This document shows, one piece after another, positions 1-8,850 of a DNA stretch of 64,000 nt (positions are counted from its first letter, which is position 1; every line of letters starts with the position of its first letter). The notes below the pieces were generated by a model. It was not told where the DNA came from. It worked only from the letters and a program-made list of their open reading frames with translations, and did no database searches. A program made the translations under genes and the position numbers. The DNA lies in assembly GCA_037127315.1 (NCBI GenBank), contig JBBBDQ010000225.1:365001-429000 (forward strand). Direction: 5' to 3'. This DNA comes from Ascarosepion bandense (Eukaryota; Mollusca; Cephalopoda; Sepiida; Sepiidae).

Positions 1-123
1 ATATATATATCTTAGGTTTGTCTGTGTATGTGCGTGTATGTATATATATATATATATATCTTAGGTGTGTCTGTGTATGTGCGTGTATATATATATATAT
101 CTTAGGTGTGTGCGTGTATATGC

Positions 124-159
<36 letters not shown>

Positions 160-345
160 TAGGTGTGTCTGTGTATGTGCGTATATATATATATATATAT
201 ATATATATCTTAGGTGTGTCTGTGTATGTGCGTGTATATATATATATATATATATATCTTAGGTGTGTATGTGCGTGTATATATATATATATATATATAT
301 ATATCTTAGGTGTGTGTGTGTATAGGTAGGTTTGTGTGTAGTGCC
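1..345. repeat. Compound TA/TG minisatellite, block 1
   Basis: Long (TA)n runs alternate with a conserved block containing CTTAGGTGTGTCTGTGTATG then TGCGTG. The variation is mostly in TA-run length. Several reading frames are open across it only because the unit lacks stops; no gene is proposed. Confidence 0.95.
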
Positions 346-373
346 CGTTTTTGTCTAATTTCTAACTTTCATA

Positions 374-556
374 GGTGTGTCTGTGTATGTGCGTGTATAT
401 ATATATATATATATATCTTAGGTGTGTCTGTGTATCTGCGTGTATATATATATATCTTAGGTGTGTCTGTGTATGTGCGTGTATATATATATATCTTAGG
501 TGTGTCTGTGTATGTGCGTGTATATATATATATCTTAGGTGTGTCTGTGTATGTGC

Positions 557-590
<34 letters not shown>

Positions 591-609
591 TAGGTGTGTC
601 TGTATGTGC

Positions 610-647
<38 letters not shown>

Positions 648-737
648 TAGGTGTATGTGCATTAGGTGTATATATATATATATATATACACACATGCACA
701 CACACACCTAAGATATATATATCTTAGGTGTGTGTGT
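374..737. repeat. Compound TA/TG minisatellite, block 2, with terminal palindrome
   Basis: Same unit as block 1, repeated about eight times. Near its right end the unit appears inverted (CACACACCTAAGATATATAT) and is followed at once by the direct form, giving a near-perfect palindrome over about 692-737. Confidence 0.95.
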
Positions 738-765
738 GTATAGGTAGGTTTGTGTGTAGTGCCCG

Positions 766-838
766 TTTTTGTCTAATTTCTAACTTTCATCTCTAATTTG
801 AAGGATTTTTTTTCCTAGCAGAAATCTCTTTGACTAGA
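766..838 (+). repeat. Direct repeat, copy A
   Basis: A segment running TTTCTAACTTTCAT, TCTAATTTGAAGGA, T-run, CCTAGCAGAAATCTC, GACTAGACT. It recurs with few differences at 1104-1171. Its left part (GTGTGTATAGGTAGGTTTG through TAACTTTCAT) also occurs at 309-372. Confidence 0.85.
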
Positions 839-1103
839 CTGCTGTCTTTTTACCCTTATTTTTCCCCCCAGACACAGTCAGTGAACCTCCTTGTTTCTTT
901 ACTTCTTTCCTTTCCTTTCCACATTGGTTGGCCATTGGCCACCTTATTAACGCCCTTGACCAAAACTGTTACCAAAAGTATAAGAATTTTAAACTTACTA
1001 GTAGTAGCACGTATGTTTTGGACATCAAACCGTCTTCTTGAATATGGTAAAAATTAAGCCATTTTGCTTTTTATTTTCATCCTCTTTTTTTTTTGTGCAT
1101 TTT

Positions 1104-1171
1104 TGTATAATTTCTAACTTTCATGTCTAATTTGAAGGATTTTTTTTCCTAGCAGAAATCTCTGACTAGAC
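1104..1171 (+). repeat. Direct repeat, copy B
   Basis: Second copy of the 766-838 segment in the same orientation, about 330 bp downstream. The sequence between the copies (839-1103) is AT-rich and shows no recognisable gene. Confidence 0.85.
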
Positions 1172-1248
1172 TTAACTCAGTTAAAACTTAGGAAGTCACT
1201 AACCTTTTTTTTTCTTTTTTTTTTCCAAATTGGATTAGAGAGACTAAA

Positions 1249-1328
1249 CTATTGCCCGGTTCACAATCTACCCAAGTCTATTGAACAGGTTAAGAGGCTT
1301 ATCCCTTGTTCCTTGTTTAGGATGTGGT

Positions 1329-1332
<4 letters not shown>
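1249..1332 (+). mobile_element. 5' part of a short LINE-derived (SINE-like) element, interrupted by satellite
   Basis: Starts CTATTGCCCGGTTCAC and continues through TCTATTGAACAGGTTAAGAG and CTTGTTTAGGATGTGGTTTC. This is the same head seen on the complete short element at 59405-59582 (minus strand) and in the 5' UTR of the LINE at 3084-6620. The rest of the element is missing: a TA run and then the GTAT satellite begin directly after GTGGTTTC. It may have seeded, or been broken by, the satellite expansion. Confidence 0.75.
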
Positions 1333-1378
<46 letters not shown>

Positions 1379-3071
1379 GTGTGCGTAGATATGTATGTTT
1401 GTGTGCGTAGATATGTATGTATGTATGTATGTTTGTGTGCGTAGATATGTATGTATGTATGTATGTTTGTGTGCGTAGATATGTATGTATGTATGTATGT
1501 TTGTGTGCGTAGATATGTATGTATGTATGTATGTTTGTGTGCGTAGATATGTATGTATGTATGTTTGTGTGCGTAGATATGTATGTATGTATGTTTGTGT
1601 GCGTAGATATGTATGTATGTATGTTTGTGTGCGTAGATATGTATGTATGTATGTTTGTGTGCGTAGATATGTATGTATGTATGTTTGTGTGCGTAGATAT
1701 GTATGTATGTTTGTGTGCGTAGATATGTATGTATGTATGTTTGTGTGCGTAGATATGTATGTATGTTTGTGTGCGTAGATATGTATGTATGTTTGTGTGC
1801 GTAGATATGTATGTATGTTTGTGTGCGTAGATATGTATGTATGTTTGTGTGCGTAGATATGTATGTATGTATGTTTGTGTGCGTAGATATGTATGTATGT
1901 TTGTGTGCGTAGATATGTATGTATGTTTGTGTGCGTAGATATGTATGTATGTTTGTGTGCGTAGATATGTATGTATGTTTGTGTGCGTAGATATGTATGT
2001 ATGTTTGTGTGCGTAGATATGTATGTATGTTTGTGTGCGTAGATATGTATGTATGTTTGTGTGCGTAGATATGTATGTATGTTTGTGTGCGTAGATATGT
2101 ATGTATGTTTGTGTGCGTAGATATGTATGTATGTTTGTGTGCGTAGATATGTATGTATGTTTGTGTGCGTAGATATGTATGTATGTTTGTGTGCGTAGAT
2201 ATGTATGTATGTATGTTTGTGTGCGTAGATATGTATGTATGTATGTTTGTGTGCGTAGATATGTATGTATGTATGTTTGTGTGCGTAGATATGTATGTAT
2301 ATATGTTTGTGTGCGTAGATATGTATGCATGTATATATGTTTGTGTGCGTAGATATGTATGCATGTATGTATGTTTGTGTGCGTAGATATGTATGTTTGT
2401 GTGCGTAGATATGTATGTATGTGTGCGTAGATATGTATGTATGTTTGTGTGCGTAGATATGTATGTATGTATGTATGTTTGTGTGCGTAGATATGTATGT
2501 ATGTATGTTTGTGTGCGTAGATATGTATGTATGTATGTTTGTGTGCGTAGATATGTATGTATGTATGTTTGTGTTTGTGTTGCGTAGATATGTATGTATG
2601 TATGTATGTTTGTGTGCGTAGATATGTAGTATGTATGTTTGTGTGCGTAGATATGTAGTATGTATGTTTGTGTGCGTAGATATGTATGTATGTATGTTTG
2701 TGTGCGTAGATATGTATGTATGTTTGTGTGCGTAGATATGTATGTATGTATGTTTGTGTGCGTAGATATGTATGTATGTGTTTGTGTGCGTAGATATGTA
2801 TGTATGTATGTTTGTGTGCGTAGATATGTATGTATGTATGTTTGTGTGCGTAGATATGTATGTATGTTTGTGTGCGTAGATATGTATGTATGTTTGTGTG
2901 CGTAGATATGTATGTATGTTTGTGTGCGTAGATATGTATGTATGTTTGTGTGCGTAGATATGTATGTATGTTTGTGTGCGTAGATATGTATGTATGTTTG
3001 TGTGCGTAGATATGTATGTATGTATGTATGTTTGTGTGCGTAGATATATATATGTATGTGTGTGTGTGCAT
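1332..3071. repeat. GTAT/TTTG/TGCGTAGATAT satellite array of about 1.7 kb
   Basis: Roughly 55-60 tandem units. Each has a variable number of GTAT repeats, then GTTTGTGTGCGTAGATAT. Unit length varies by 4-bp steps (about 26 to 34 bp) through GTAT copy number. Two minus-strand frames stay open for nearly 600 codons, because the unit contains no stop in those phases. This gives a His/Thr/Tyr/Ile-rich low-complexity translation that I do not regard as a gene. Confidence 0.97.
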
Positions 3072-3317
3072 ATATTTTTATTATTTTTTTTTTTTTTTTT
3101 TTAATCATCTCACCCCAAGCAAGGCATTCCACTGCCACTATTGCGCATGGGGCTACATAGATGAAGGTAAAGAGAAGGAGTGGATAGACATAGGGAATGT
3201 CAGGAGAAAGGTGACAGATGAGTAAGGATAGCGAGGATGAGGGTCGGGCAGATGGGAAGAGTGCTTGATAGAATGGGAGCAGGTTAGTGTGTTAGGAGGT
3301 GTGTATTGACCTTACAT

Positions 3318-6167
3318 TTAAACTCCTGGAGATTGTAGCCGTCGGGGAAGCAATCGTTTGGAAGAGAATTCCAGTCGGGAAGTGTGAGGAAAGAAACTGT
3401 TGGAGTAGAAGTTACGGCTGCATTTTATCGGTTTCACTGTAAAAGGGTGGGATCTAGTTGCTAATCTAGTATCTCGTGCAAATTCGTATTTAGTGGGCAC
3501 CAGTGATCTAAGTTCATCGGAGCAGAAGCCGTGAAAGTATTTATAGAAGAGACACAGGGAAGCCACGTCTCGCCGGTGGGAGAGAGACTGCAGGCGGTCT
3601 GCCAAGTCGGTATCTATCACATTACAGACCCTCCTCTGAACCTTATCGAGAAGCCCGAGGAGAACAGCAGGGGCACCTGACCAGATATGGCAGCAGTATT
3701 CAATGCACGGGCGGATGGTAGATTTGTAAATGTGCAGGATAGATTTAGACGGAAAAAACTTCCGGGCCCTACACAGAGAACCGACTTTCATAGCAGCGGA
3801 TTTAGCAATGGATTCGATATAGTCATTCCATTTGAGGTCCGCTGAAAGTGTGAGACCAAGGAGGCGTAGTGTTTTACTCTCTGGGAGGCAAGCCTGGTCC
3901 ATGCTAATGGGAGGTAGGTGAGATTGTCGATGATGGTTAATTGACAGTAGCTTCGTTTTAGAAGCATTAAAATTTACTAGCCTTTTCTTACCCCAGTCCA
4001 ATATGGATTGGAGGTCTTTTTCAATCTCGACTGCGAGTTTAGCTTTGACGCCTACACCAGATTTTTGTTGGAGGCGAGAATAAACTGTGGTGTCTTCGGC
4101 GTACAAACCTATTTGGGTTCTTATGGAATCAGGGAGATCATTAATATATATCAGGAAGAGTGTAGGACCTAAGATGGAGCCTTGGGGGACACCTGCGTTT
4201 GTATGGTAGTTCTGAGAGGCATGTCCGTTTAATACCACTTTCATTGTGCGGTTAGAGAGGAATGACTGGATTAGTTCAAACAAATGTCCAGTTATACCAT
4301 AGCTCCGCAGTTTACATAGAAGGCCAGCATGCCAAACTCTGTCGAACGCCTTAGATATATCCAATGCAACGGTTCGAGCTTCGCCATTCCTGTCGAGTGC
4401 CTGGTATATGTACTCGGTGATGGTCGTTAGCATATCAGCAGTAGACCTGGTGAAGCAGAAACCATATTGCTTGTCCGAGAGGAGCCTGTGTGCTGTGAGA
4501 TGCTGAACCACCTCGGCGTTGATAATGGCTTCGAACACTTTGCCAAAGATCGGAAGAAGGCTGATAGGGCGGTAATTTGCAGGGTCAGAGGGTTCTCCAG
4601 TGTTTTTAAATATAGGAACTATAGAGGAAGATTTCCAACAGGCAGGAAAGCAGGAAGCAGATAGGCAGAGGTTGTAGAGCTTAGAAAGGATAGAGGAGAG
4701 TTCAGGGGCACATTTCTTTAAGACTATGGTTGGGATTCCGTCACCACCGCTCGCTTTGTGAGGGTCAAGTTTTAAGATTATCTTAGAGACAAGCGAAGGT
4801 GTAATATGGACATCATTCAGTTGTGCCTCGGTTCTAGGTGAGAAGTCGGGTGTAAAAACTCCAGATGAGTCCAGACTCGAATTGTTTGAGAATCTGCAGG
4901 CAAAACATTCAGCCTTATCTGCTGGGGAGGTGAGGACCTCAAATTTGTTGATTAGCGGGGGTATTGTGGACTTGCTCTTGTTAAGTACTCTTTTACAGAG
5001 TCGCCAGTAGTCTTTAGAGCCGAATTTAGAGCATGCTATGCGTTGCTTCATTCTGGCAGCAAACAACATCTTAGCTTCGTTAAGTATCCTTTTACACTTA
5101 TTACGAGCTGAAGTGAAAAGGCGCCTGTTTTGTTCCGACGCGTAGTTACGATAGAGCCGGAAATGATTCCGGTGGGCAATGGCAGCCGAGCAAGCGGGTG
5201 AGAACCATGGAGACGAATGAGATTTAAGCTGGAATTTCCTAGCAGGGATGAAGACATCGATGCCAGCCTTAACCCAGGAGAAGACCTCGGATGCACATTC
5301 TTCGATGGGAAGACTAAAGACGTTGTTCCAAGGGATGTCACAGAGGAAGTCTCGGAACGAATCCCAGTCTGCTCTTTGATAGCAGTAGGATATTCTACTT
5401 GTCTGTGTTTCATGGGTCGGGCGGGAGTAAAGTGAAATATTGGCGGACACTACAGTGTGGTCAGAGTTTCTGAGTGGGCAGAGTTGTCTGGTAGTGCAAG
5501 AGTCTGGGATGGAAGTGAAGCAGAGGTCTAGAAGTGAGTCCCTTCCGTTAGGGTTGTCGGAGAAACACGTGGGGAAGTCCACTACTTGCGTAAGGGATTG
5601 GGTGATTGAAAAGTTCATGGTGTGGACACCAGCAGCGTCAGTGACAGCGTTCTTCAGCCACTTGGTGTGGTGGGCGTTAAAGTCACCAAACACGAATACA
5701 TGGGCAGAGGGATGGGTAGAAATGGCTTTGTCAATATTGTCAGAAATGATGTCAAGTAACGAACAGTCAGGGGAGGAAGGAGAGCGGTAGAGAAAGAAGA
5801 GATAGCTAATCGAGCTGAGAAGTGAGAGGCGGAAGCACATGAAAGCATGATCTGGGGATTCAAAAGATGACACCCTAGCTAAAGGAAGGTGTTTGCTGAC
5901 ATAGACACCAAGCCCATGCATATGAACATTGGAGTCCTTCCTGAAGAAGGGAAGGTAGCCAGGAACGCAGAACTCAGATGAGGGGATAAAAGGGTTAAGA
6001 TTGGTTTCACATAGGGCTAATATATCAGGTGAGTTATTATGGAGGAAAGAATCTACGCTGGGGAAGTTGGTGCGGATGCCGCGTATGTTAGTGAAAGAGA
6101 CGCAGAAAGGTTTAGGCGTTTTCCAATGAGCTGGTTTAGTTTTGTTATTATGTTTGCTTTTTTCCAT
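3318..6167 (-). CDS. LINE endonuclease/reverse transcriptase, 949 aa, intact ORF
   Basis: Single ORF with two domains. Residues about 20-245 form an apurinic-like endonuclease of the EEP fold: N27 in TNIRG, E54 in LCETNLN, GDFN at 161-164, D214 in LLDLCF and SDH at 235-237. Residues about 510-790 form a reverse transcriptase: NYRPISLLP near 531, LDISKAFD at 602-609, PQGSILGP at 661-668 and the palm box YAED at 689-692. The C-terminal about 150 residues (IRPCIEYCCHIWSG, then DLADRLQSLSHRRDVASL) are typical of jockey/CR1-group elements; no RNase H follows. The palm box is normally YADD, so the first catalytic aspartate is Glu here. Other copies show YTDD (31.4 kb) and YSDS (48.2 kb). A protein of this kind would nick target DNA and prime reverse transcription of its own RNA. 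The ATG at 6167 is the first in frame; no separate Gag-like ORF1 was found upstream. Confidence 0.9.
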   Translation of the reverse strand: MEKSKHNNKTKPAHWKTPKPFCVSFTNIRGIRTNFPSVDSFLHNNSPDILALCETNLNPFIPSSEFCVPGYLPFFRKDSNVHMHGLGVYVSKHLPLARVSSFESPDHAFMCFRLSLLSSISYLFFLYRSPSSPDCSLLDIISDNIDKAISTHPSAHVFVFGDFNAHHTKWLKNAVTDAAGVHTMNFSITQSLTQVVDFPTCFSDNPNGRDSLLDLCFTSIPDSCTTRQLCPLRNSDHTVVSANISLYSRPTHETQTSRISYCYQRADWDSFRDFLCDIPWNNVFSLPIEECASEVFSWVKAGIDVFIPARKFQLKSHSSPWFSPACSAAIAHRNHFRLYRNYASEQNRRLFTSARNKCKRILNEAKMLFAARMKQRIACSKFGSKDYWRLCKRVLNKSKSTIPPLINKFEVLTSPADKAECFACRFSNNSSLDSSGVFTPDFSPRTEAQLNDVHITPSLVSKIILKLDPHKASGGDGIPTIVLKKCAPELSSILSKLYNLCLSASCFPACWKSSSIVPIFKNTGEPSDPANYRPISLLPIFGKVFEAIINAEVVQHLTAHRLLSDKQYGFCFTRSTADMLTTITEYIYQALDRNGEARTVALDISKAFDRVWHAGLLCKLRSYGITGHLFELIQSFLSNRTMKVVLNGHASQNYHTNAGVPQGSILGPTLFLIYINDLPDSIRTQIGLYAEDTTVYSRLQQKSGVGVKAKLAVEIEKDLQSILDWGKKRLVNFNASKTKLLSINHHRQSHLPPISMDQACLPESKTLRLLGLTLSADLKWNDYIESIAKSAAMKVGSLCRARKFFPSKSILHIYKSTIRPCIEYCCHIWSGAPAVLLGLLDKVQRRVCNVIDTDLADRLQSLSHRRDVASLCLFYKYFHGFCSDELRSLVPTKYEFARDTRLATRSHPFTVKPIKCSRNFYSNSFFPHTSRLEFSSKRLLPRRLQSPGV

Positions 6168-6620
6168 AGTAATTCAGTTAAGGAGTGGTCTTAGAATAGA
6201 ATCAGTCGGTCAATCATTTGCAACTTGTGAAGGATGGAAACTGGCGCAGCCTACAACATAATGTGGCCTCGGGGTTGCCCACCGAAAGTTCATGCAGGGA
6301 CGCCCGTCCATGCGCAATATGGCACTACAAGAACCCTGGTATTATTCAACTGTTGATCAGAGCAGCCTCTCAAGACGCTACGCAAGAGTTCGGGCTCCTA
6401 ACTACCAGTCGGAAGCAGCAACCAGGAAACTGCCAACCCGGTACCCTCAGAATGTAAAGACGTTGCCACCATACTACGTAACTGCAAAGAGCTTCCAGCT
6501 GAACTAACACCAAGACCAGAGAAAGGGGATGAACCGGGAACCCCTTCCTAAACAAGAAACAAGGTGATCACCTCTAAACTCATTCAAAAGAAGTGGGTGG
6601 AGTGTGAGACCGGGCGATAG
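6168..6620 (-). promoter_or_regulatory. LINE 5' UTR, possible internal promoter
   Basis: Non-coding leader between the element start and the ATG. Its first about 90 nt (CGCCCGGT, CACTCCACCCAC, then TTGTTTAGGA) are shared with the short elements at 1249-1332, 24119-24269 and 59405-59582. That is consistent with a mobile promoter module, but no promoter motif is proven. The remainder, 6168-6530, is unique in this window. Confidence 0.5.
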
Positions 6621-7003
6621 TAGAAACTATCTACTCCAATTAAAAAAAAAAAAAAAGAAACAAAGAAAAAGTGACTGGGGTTTACAAAGTTTTAACTTAG
6701 TAAAAGTCAAAAATACCCTTGAATAGCAAAATTATTTACACAAATTAAGTGACGAAAAAAAAAAAAATCAAAGACGACCAAAAGACGAAAAAAAAAATAA
6801 AATAAAATAATTTCCAAGAAATTTCACAAAAACAGACTGAAAAATGGACTGAATCCCAGTTGACTTACCACAAGCAGCTAACACTGTAAAGTTGATTTAA
6901 TTCAATTTCTGAAGACAAAAATAGAAATTAAACCGTTTTTTACAGAATATAGTCGAGTTATGTTGCTTGCATTCGCTTGCCAAACCGTTAAGAATTCAAT
7001 CTC
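6621..7003. other. Gene-free A-rich interval
   Basis: A-runs at about 6641-6655, 6757-6768 and 6790-6800. No ORF, RNA or repeat unit that I can recognise. Confidence 0.6.
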
Positions 7004-7448
7004 TCATATATATATATAGGTAGTGTGCGTAGATATATATGTATGTGTGTGTGTGCATATATTATATATAGGTAGTGTGCGTAGATATATATATGTGTGT
7101 GTGTGTTTGTGCATATATTATATATAGGTAGTGTGCGTAGATATATATGTGTGTGTGCATATATTATATATAGGTATGTGTGTAGATATATATGTATGTG
7201 TGTGTGTGTGTGTATGCATGTGTGTATATATATATATATGTGTGTGTGTGTAGTGCATGTGTGTGTATATATATATGTGTGTGTGTGTGTGTGTAGTGCA
7301 TGTGTGTGTATATATATATGTGTGTGTGTGTAGTGCATGTGTGTGTATATATATATATGTGTGTAGTGCATGTGTGTATGTGTGTGTATATATATATGTG
7401 TGTGTGTAGTGCATGTGTGTGTATATATATATGTGTGTGTGTAGTGCA

Positions 7449-7489
<41 letters not shown>

Positions 7490-7497
7490 AGTTTGTG

Positions 7498-7529
<32 letters not shown>

Positions 7530-7530
7530 G
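7004..7530. repeat. TG/TA minisatellite with GTAGTGCATG units
   Basis: The first part repeats TATATAGGTAGTGTGCGTAG blocks. The second repeats GTGTGTGTAGTGCATGTGTG separated by TA runs. TG-rich sequence continues to about 7615. Long open frames exist on both strands purely from the repeat composition. Confidence 0.95.
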
Positions 7531-7682
7531 CATGTGTGTGTGCGCATATATATATGTAGTTGTGTGTGTGTGTGTGTATATTGTGTGTAACATGTATGCG
7601 TACTTATGTGTGTTTGTATAGAATAAAAAGTATGACAAGCCATGAATGTTTTCTTTATATGCTACATTAAGTCTCTATAATG

Positions 7683-7738
7683 GTAGTTGTGACACTACAT
7701 GTGTTTCGAGTCTAAAGTTGACTCTCTTCAGGCAAGTA
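7683..7738 (-). ncRNA. Hammerhead-ribozyme-like motif
   Basis: On the minus strand the parts are contiguous and in hammerhead order. The core CTGAAGA (CUGANGA consensus) is at 7731-7725. Stem II is GAGTC (7724-7720), loop AACTTTA, GACTC (7712-7708). GAAA follows at 7707-7704. Stem III is CAC (7703-7701), loop ATGTA, GTG (7695-7693), with A7704 able to pair T7692. The cleavage-site dinucleotide UC is at 7692-7691. Stem I is weak: the closing pair is A/C, followed by three pairs (CAA with TTG). Minimal hammerheads of this sort are known in the terminal repeats of Penelope-like retroelements and in retrozymes. Activity is inferred. Confidence 0.6.
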
Positions 7739-7808
7739 AACTCCATTTCCATAAGTTCCATTTGCATTTCTGGTATTGTGTATAAATAAATAAATAAATC
7801 AAGTAGTG

Positions 7809-7872
7809 ACCACCTGGTTGAAGTATTTGTGGGTTGGCGGTTTTTCACATTAACATGTTACGTTTCTTTTGT
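7809..7872 (+). repeat. Direct-repeat arm left of a LINE fragment
   Basis: Contains CCACCTGGTTGAAG (similar to CCACCAGGTTGAAG near 7913) and GGTTTTTCACATTAACATGT. A close match to the latter (GGTTTTTCACATTATCATGT) lies at 8821-8850, just beyond the LINE fragment. This could be a pre-existing repeat copied on both sides. Confidence 0.6.
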
Positions 7873-7930
7873 CCAAGGTATCGTATAAATAGATTAATGA
7901 ATAGAGTGCTGCCCACCAGGTTGAAGATAC

Positions 7931-8815
7931 TTTTTTATTAATCATTTCACCCCAGGCAAGGCATTCCACTGCCACTGTTGCACAGGTGGTTACATAGGAG
8001 TAAGTGATCGGAAAGAGTGGTTAGTTAAATCTCAGGAGGGTGATAGATGGATGAGGATACCGAGTATGGGGGTGGGGTAGATGGGAAGAGTTTGAGAGAA
8101 TGGGTACAAGTTAGTGTGATAAGGTGTGTATTGATCTTACATTAAATTCCTGGAGATTGTAGCTGTCGGGGAAGCAAGTATATAGAAGGGAATTCCACAG
8201 GCGGGAAGTGAAATTGTGGTTACATTTTATCTGTTTCACTGTAAAAAAGTGGGACCTAATTGCTAAGCTAGTATCTCATGCAAATTCGTACCTAGGGGGC
8301 ACCAGTGATCTAACTTCATCGGAGCAGATGCCGTGAAAGTATTTATAAAAGAGGCACAGGCAAGCCACATCACGCCAGTGAGAGAGTGACTGCAGCTGTG
8401 CTGCCAAGTCAGTATCGATCACATTACAGATTCTGTGTTGTATTTTGTCAAGAACCCCGAGGAGAATAGCAGGGGCACCCGACCAGATGTGGCAGCAGTA
8501 GTCAATACATGGGCAGATGGTAAATTTGTATATGTACAGGATGGATTCAGACGGGGAAAAACTTTGTGGCCCTGCACAGAGAACTGAGTTTTATAGCAGC
8601 GGATTTAGCCATGGCTTCGATATAGTCATTTCACTTGAGGTCTGCTGAGAGTGTGAGGTAAGGAGGTGTAGTGTTTTACTCTTGTTTCATACCCCAGTCC
8701 ATCACGGATTGGAGGTCCTTCTCAAGCTTGGCAGCGAGGTTCGCTTTGTCACTCTCATGAGATTTTTGATCGAGATGAGAGTAAAATGTGGTGTCGTCGG
8801 TGTACATGCCTATGT
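7931..8815 (-). mobile_element. 5'-truncated LINE copy
   Basis: Aligns by eye to the 3' about 900 nt of the 3084-6620 LINE, from the T-run at 7931-7936 through the terminal block (CACCCCAGGCAAGGCATTCC) to the C-terminal reverse-transcriptase region. It stops in the sequence that encodes the palm box. Frameshifts and stops break the ORF, so this is a dead copy. Confidence 0.88.
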
Positions 8816-8850
8816 GATTGGGGTTTTTCACATTATCATGTTAAGTTCTC

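Larger units (their letters stand above)
3084..6620 (-). mobile_element. Near full-length jockey/CR1-like non-LTR retrotransposon (LINE)
   Basis: On the minus strand the element starts CTATCGCCCGGTCTCACACT at 6620. It has a 5' UTR of about 450 nt (6168-6620), one long ORF (6167 to 3318), a 3' UTR of about 215 nt, and a terminal poly(A), seen as the T-run at 3084-3102. Fragments of the same family occur at 7931-8815, 16253-17010, 30560-32336, 47340-49650 and, more divergent, 54540-54850. All lie on the minus strand. The 3' terminal block (GCCTTGCTTGGGGTGA then GATGATTAAA) recurs on the short elements at 24119-24269 and 59405-59582. I saw no clear target-site duplication because both flanks are low complexity. 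Confidence 0.9.

Noticed and set aside
18..729. Overlapping ORFs rich in Tyr/Ile/Val/Cys on both strands
   Set aside because: Direct consequence of TA/TG repeats; no domain and no conservation expected.
1332..3071. CRISPR-like array
   Set aside because: Units are tandem with no unique spacers, and the genome is eukaryotic.
1261..3138. Minus-strand ORFs of 584 and 625 codons through the satellite
   Set aside because: The translation is a monotonous THTNIHTY-type repeat produced by a satellite unit with no stops in those frames. The open frames have no splice context or start context, and the unit length varies in ways that shift frame.
5048..5790. Plus- and minus-strand ORFs overlapping the LINE coding region
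   Set aside because: Shadows of the 949-aa ORF in other frames.
6988..7643. Minus-strand ORFs of 136-216 codons rich in His/Thr/Tyr
   Set aside because: Low-complexity translation of a TG/TA minisatellite.
7839..8850. Target-site duplication of the LINE fragment at 7931-8815
   Set aside because: The GGTTTTTCACATTA repeat is immediately outside the 5' end but 58 bp or more from the 3' end, so it is not a simple target-site duplication.
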